DNA of 64,000 nucleotides from Weissella ceti (GTDB lineage Bacteria > Bacillota > Bacilli > Lactobacillales > Lactobacillaceae). Where the stretch lies: assembly GCF_018394055.1 (NCBI RefSeq), contig NZ_CP074441.1, positions 124,001-188,000 of the forward strand, written 5' to 3'. This document shows positions 61,494 to 64,000 of this stretch, in pieces. Within the stretch, counting starts at the first letter, position 1. Each line of letters begins with the position of its first letter. The notes below the pieces were generated by a model, which saw only the letters and a program-made list of their open reading frames with translations, was not told where the DNA came from and ran no database searches. The position numbers and the translations under genes were made by a program.

Positions 61494-62060
61494 ATGGCAA
61501 CTATTGGTATGAATGATTTGAAGACTGGTTTGACAATTTTGTATAACAACTCAATTTGGCGTGTTTTGGAATTCCAACACGTTAAGCCAGGTAAGGGAGC
61601 TGCCTTTGTGCGCTCAAAGTTGAAGAACTTGCGTTCTGGTGCGGTTAACGAAATTACATTCCGTCCTGGTGACAAGTTTGAAACTGCAAACATCGTTAGC
61701 GAAGACATGCAATACTTGTACGCTGAAGGTGATGCACACACATTCATGAACACTGAAACTTACGAACAATTCTCAATTCCAGCTGACCAAATCAGCGACG
61801 CATTGAAGTTCATTTTGGAAAACATGATCGTTAAGGTTACTTCATACGAAGGTGAAATCTTGGACGTTGAAGTGCCAAAGACAGTTGAATTGACTGTTGC
61901 AGAAACACAACCTGGAATCAAGGGTGCTACTGCTAACGGTGGTGGAAAGCCAGCAACAATGGAAACTGGTGTTACAGTTACTGTGCCTGACTTCATCAAC
62001 GTTGGAGACAAGTTGATCATCAACACTGACAACGGTGGATCATACTCAGCACGTGCCTAA
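61494..62060 (+). CDS. efp: Translation elongation factor P
   Basis: A 188-residue EF-P of normal length. It relieves stalling at polyproline. The tip loop reads [10 protein letters not shown], so Lys is at the modified position and flanking Pro is present. The C-terminal OB domain with [11 protein letters not shown] is intact. AGGAG precedes the ATG. Confidence 0.96.
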   Translation: MATIGMNDLKTGLTILYNNSIWRVLEFQHVKPGKGAAFVRSKLKNLRSGAVNEITFRPGDKFETANIVSEDMQYLYAEGDAHTFMNTETYEQFSIPADQISDALKFILENMIVKVTSYEGEILDVEVPKTVELTVAETQPGIKGATANGGGKPATMETGVTVTVPDFINVGDKLIINTDNGGSYSARA

Positions 62061-62090
62061 TTAGAATAATGTCTGATTTTATGGCATAAT
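62061..62090 (+). promoter_or_regulatory. Possible promoter before asp23
   Basis: TTAGAA (62061-62066), 18 bases, CATAAT (62085-62090). Moderate match. Confidence 0.4.
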
Positions 62091-62122
62091 AGAATCAAAC
62101 AACTATTTAATAAGGATGTCAT

Positions 62123-62154
62123 AAAGTGCCGACCGGTTGCCGGCCGGCGCTTTT
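62123..62154 (+). terminator. GC-rich hairpin between efp and asp23
   Basis: A fourteen-position stem with one mismatch (62123-62136 with 62140-62153) and a short T tail. It ends efp or attenuates read-through into asp23, whose ribosome-binding site follows. Confidence 0.7.
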
Positions 62155-62176
62155 GTGTTAAAGAAGGAGAGTTCTC

Positions 62177-62611
62177 ATGGCAGAAGAAACCATTGTATTA
62201 CACCAAGTAGATGAAACGAATGGCTCAACACAAGTTAATGTTCGTGTGATTGACATTATTGCTAGCTTAGCCGCGCAAGAAGTTGACGGAGTCGCTAGTT
62301 TGCGTGGTTCAATGTCAGAACGAGCTCAAGAAGCCTTTGGTCGTCGTATTCAAGGTAAGGGTGTTGAACTAACACAAACAGAAGATGGCTTGGTCATTGA
62401 TGTTTATGTACTATTGAAGTATGGAGTAAACGTACCAAAGGTAGCACAAGCTATCCAAGAACGTGTACAAACACAAATTTCAGCGATGACTGAAGTTGAT
62501 GTTGCGACGGTTAACGTCCATGTTGAGGGGATGGTATCTTCTAAGACAGCGGCGTTGATTGATCCTAACAATCTCTTTGGAGAAGCCGTTGAAGAGGAGA
62601 TTGAAGATTAA
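62177..62611 (+). CDS. Asp23/Gls24 family protein (YqhY-like)
   Basis: A 144-residue envelope-stress family protein. Characteristic segments are N-V-R-V-I-D-I-I-A-S-L-A-A-Q-E-V-D-G-V-A-S-L, G-V-E-L, V-Y-V-L-L-K-Y-G-V-N-V-P-K-V and V-N-V-H-V-E-G. In Firmicutes this member (YqhY) sits next to nusB and has been linked to lipid synthesis control. It overlaps nusB by one base (TAATG), so translation is coupled. GAAGGAG precedes the ATG. Confidence 0.9.
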   Translation: MAEETIVLHQVDETNGSTQVNVRVIDIIASLAAQEVDGVASLRGSMSERAQEAFGRRIQGKGVELTQTEDGLVIDVYVLLKYGVNVPKVAQAIQERVQTQISAMTEVDVATVNVHVEGMVSSKTAALIDPNNLFGEAVEEEIED

Positions 62612-63033
62612 TGCATGAATTAAATCGTCACCAACAACGTCAAATTGCGTTCCAAACGCTATTTGGACTAATGATGAACCCAGAAGCTGAAGCAGAAGTT
62701 ATTGTGCAACAAGTGTTGGATGGTGACCCTGAAACAGTCTGGGAACAAGACTTGCCTGCGGATGTACTAGCTTTTGTTAACGGTGTTCGTGAAAACGAAG
62801 CGAACCTAAGTGTACAAATTGCAGACAACCTAGCGAGCGGATGGACTATTGATCGTCTAAACAAGACAGACCTAGTTTTGATGCAACTTGCTTTGTATGA
62901 AGCTCAAGAAACTGACACACCTAACAATGTGGCAATCAATGAAGCCTTGCAACTAGCGCATGAGTTTACAGATGAAAAGTCTCGTAAGTACATTAACGCT
63001 GTGTTGAATAAGGTGTTGACAGAGAATGTTTAA
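62611..63033 (+). CDS. nusB: Transcription antitermination factor NusB
   Basis: A 140-residue all-helical NusB. It binds boxA RNA with S10 in rRNA antitermination. Recognisable are the N-terminal R-x-x-x-F-Q-T-L-F and the C-terminal N-V-A-I-N-E-A-L-Q-L-A-H-E-F-T-D-E-K-S-R-K-Y-I-N-A-V-L signature. One-base overlap with the Asp23 gene. The end of the gene contains the infC promoter. Confidence 0.95.
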   Translation: MHELNRHQQRQIAFQTLFGLMMNPEAEAEVIVQQVLDGDPETVWEQDLPADVLAFVNGVRENEANLSVQIADNLASGWTIDRLNKTDLVLMQLALYEAQETDTPNNVAINEALQLAHEFTDEKSRKYINAVLNKVLTENV

Positions 63034-63044
63034 TTCTCTATAAT
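63016..63044 (+). promoter_or_regulatory. infC operon promoter
   Basis: A perfect consensus promoter: TTGACA (63016-63021), 17 bases, TATAAT (63039-63044). The -35 box is inside nusB codons. Confidence 0.9.
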
Positions 63045-63050
63045 AGTTTA

Positions 63051-63185
63051 TTGTTAAGGAATAAAGTAATAGCGCCCGCTATTCACCTAGTTGAGAAAAC
63101 TCAACGGGTCAATCACTTGATACATTATCTAATGATGTTGACTAGCGGGTTGTCGTGTAAAAGCGGCAAGCCGCTTTTTATTTAT
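63051..63185 (+). promoter_or_regulatory. L20-type leader with attenuator upstream of infC
   Basis: A structured leader of about 140 bases. It holds GTTGAGAAAACTCAAC (63091-63106), a long-range GCGCCCGCTA / TAGCGGGT pairing, and a terminator (AAAAGCGG CAAG CCGCTTTT, 63159-63178, with T tail) before the infC ribosome-binding site. In Firmicutes the infC-rpmI-rplT operon is controlled by L20 through such an attenuator. Assignment by position and layout. Confidence 0.75.
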
Positions 63186-63210
63186 ATTTCAAGTTTTTCT
63201 GGAGGTAAGG

Positions 63211-63747
63211 ATCATAGCAAACGCACGCCAACCGCAACAACCACAAGACCTAATCAATGACCGCATCCGCGCTCGTGAAGTTCGTTTGATTACCGATGAC
63301 GGTGATCAAGGAGTCATGGCCAAGAATGATGCCCAACGCATTGCTGATGAAGCTGAGTTGGACTTGGTATTGGTGCAAGCAAATGCTAAGCCACCAGTAG
63401 CAAAGATTATGGATTATGGGAAGTTCAAGTTTGATTCACAAAAGAAGCAACGTGAACAACGCAAAAACCAAAAAGTCGTTAGCGTTAAAGAAATCCGCTT
63501 AAGCCCAACGATTGATGACAATGACTTTAACACTAAGAAGAAAGCTGCTATTAAGTTTTTGGAAAAGGGTAACAAGGTCAAGGTTTCAATCCGTTTCCGT
63601 GGACGTGCTATCACGCACAAGGAAATCGGGCGTGAAGTCATGGATAAGCTTGCTAACGAACTAGCTGAAGTCGCTAAGGTTGAAGCTAGAGCCAAGATGG
63701 AAGGGCGCAGCATGTTTATGGTGCTTGCACCCAAAGAAGCGAAGTAA
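63211..63747 (+). CDS. infC: Translation initiation factor IF-3 (non-canonical start)
   Basis: A 178-residue IF-3 when read from the ATC at 63211 (ATC ATA GCA AAC). GGAGG ends five bases earlier. Family N-termini of the M-I-x-N type and the [13 protein letters not shown] motif then fit at the right distance. The first ATG in frame is internal, and a TTG at 63286 would cut off conserved residues. Later motifs [21 protein letters not shown] and [11 protein letters not shown] are standard. Rare starts (ATT) are known for infC and allow IF-3 autoregulation. ATA at 63214 is the alternative start. Confidence 0.9.
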   Translation: MIANARQPQQPQDLINDRIRAREVRLITDDGDQGVMAKNDAQRIADEAELDLVLVQANAKPPVAKIMDYGKFKFDSQKKQREQRKNQKVVSVKEIRLSPTIDDNDFNTKKKAAIKFLEKGNKVKVSIRFRGRAITHKEIGREVMDKLANELAEVAKVEARAKMEGRSMFMVLAPKEAK

Positions 63748-63776
63748 TTTAATTTTCAGTACGAAGGGGAAGAATT

Positions 63777-63971
63777 ATGCCAAAGTTTAAGACACACCGT
63801 GCCTCAGCAAAGCGTTTCAAGAAGACTGCCAATGGTGGTTTGAAGTCAGGTAACGCGTTCACATCTCACCGTTTCCACGGTAAGACAAAGAAGCAACGTC
63901 GTCAATTGCGTGGAACTTCAATGATGAACAAGACAACATTGAAGAACTACATCAGCATGTTGGCTCGTTAA
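63777..63971 (+). CDS. rpmI: 50S ribosomal protein L35
   Basis: A 64-residue basic protein. The sequence [20 protein letters not shown] is that of L35. It lies 29 bases after infC, with AAGGGGAAG before the ATG. rplT is expected just beyond the window, which ends 29 bases after the L35 stop. Confidence 0.96.
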   Translation: MPKFKTHRASAKRFKKTANGGLKSGNAFTSHRFHGKTKKQRRQLRGTSMMNKTTLKNYISMLAR

Positions 63972-64000
63972 TCATAACGATTACCAATTTACTAATTTAA

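Overview
The window is a low-GC Gram-positive chromosome. The 16S rRNA gene (about 27549-29129) reads as the genus Weissella (Lactobacillaceae, former Leuconostocaceae); species cannot be fixed from memory, although the V1-V3 region differs from what I recall of W. confusa/cibaria. Supporting traits are PolC, RNase Y, EzrA, ComFA/ComFC, an Asp23-NusB pair, tRNA genes without encoded CCA, and PurBox- and cre-type operators. No phage, insertion sequence or CRISPR array is visible; most of the window is core chromosome with a few accessory pockets.

Layout. 1-13066: end of a RodA/FtsW gene, proC, two tRNA-Glu genes, a HAD phosphatase, a MacB-like ABC transporter, nagA-nagR with a likely NagR operator, rpsD with a structured leader, ezrA, then the purine block pbuG (minus) / purA-hpt (plus) around a shared PurBox-bearing control region. 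13178-26552: a DUF2130 protein, a membrane protein, a second HAD phosphatase, the uppS-cdsA-rseP-proS-polC series and a TrmH methyltransferase. 27110-32740: one complete rrn operon (three tandem promoters, 16S, tRNA-Ile, tRNA-Ala, 23S, 5S, terminator).

32768-48128: comFA and a comFC whose N-terminus is out of frame, hpf, a Ca2+-type P-ATPase, tex, then a copper-resistance pocket: a 50-residue Cys-motif protein, CopB with an eight-unit His/Met repeat, a tRNA-Ser/fMet/Ser cluster, and a protein that looks like a catalytically dead, A-domain-less copper P-ATPase. rny closes this part. 48314-55738 is the accessory stretch: two unknown small proteins, a candidate small RNA, guaC, ssrA (tmRNA), a candidate type I toxin-antitoxin module, an acetyltransferase, two tandem membrane GGDEF proteins, a SLATT/DUF4231-like membrane protein and small membrane proteins. 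55823-63971: FMN reductase, orphan rbsD, a Gdx/SugE transporter, MscS, a GRP sugar transporter, pgi, efp, asp23-nusB, and infC-rpmI behind an L20-type leader.

The most unusual items are: (i) the pseudo-P-ATPase near copB; (ii) the par/Fst-like module at 50858-51176, whose antisense RNA could cover the toxin ribosome-binding site; (iii) two diguanylate-cyclase-like genes next to a SLATT-like membrane protein, with a perfect 13-base PurBox match in their leader; (iv) an initiator tRNA with C33 instead of U33; (v) a PolC whose PHP metal-site residues appear lost; (vi) the comFC frame break; and (vii) an infC gene with an ATC/ATA start. All functional statements rest on reading motifs by eye; no database search was possible.
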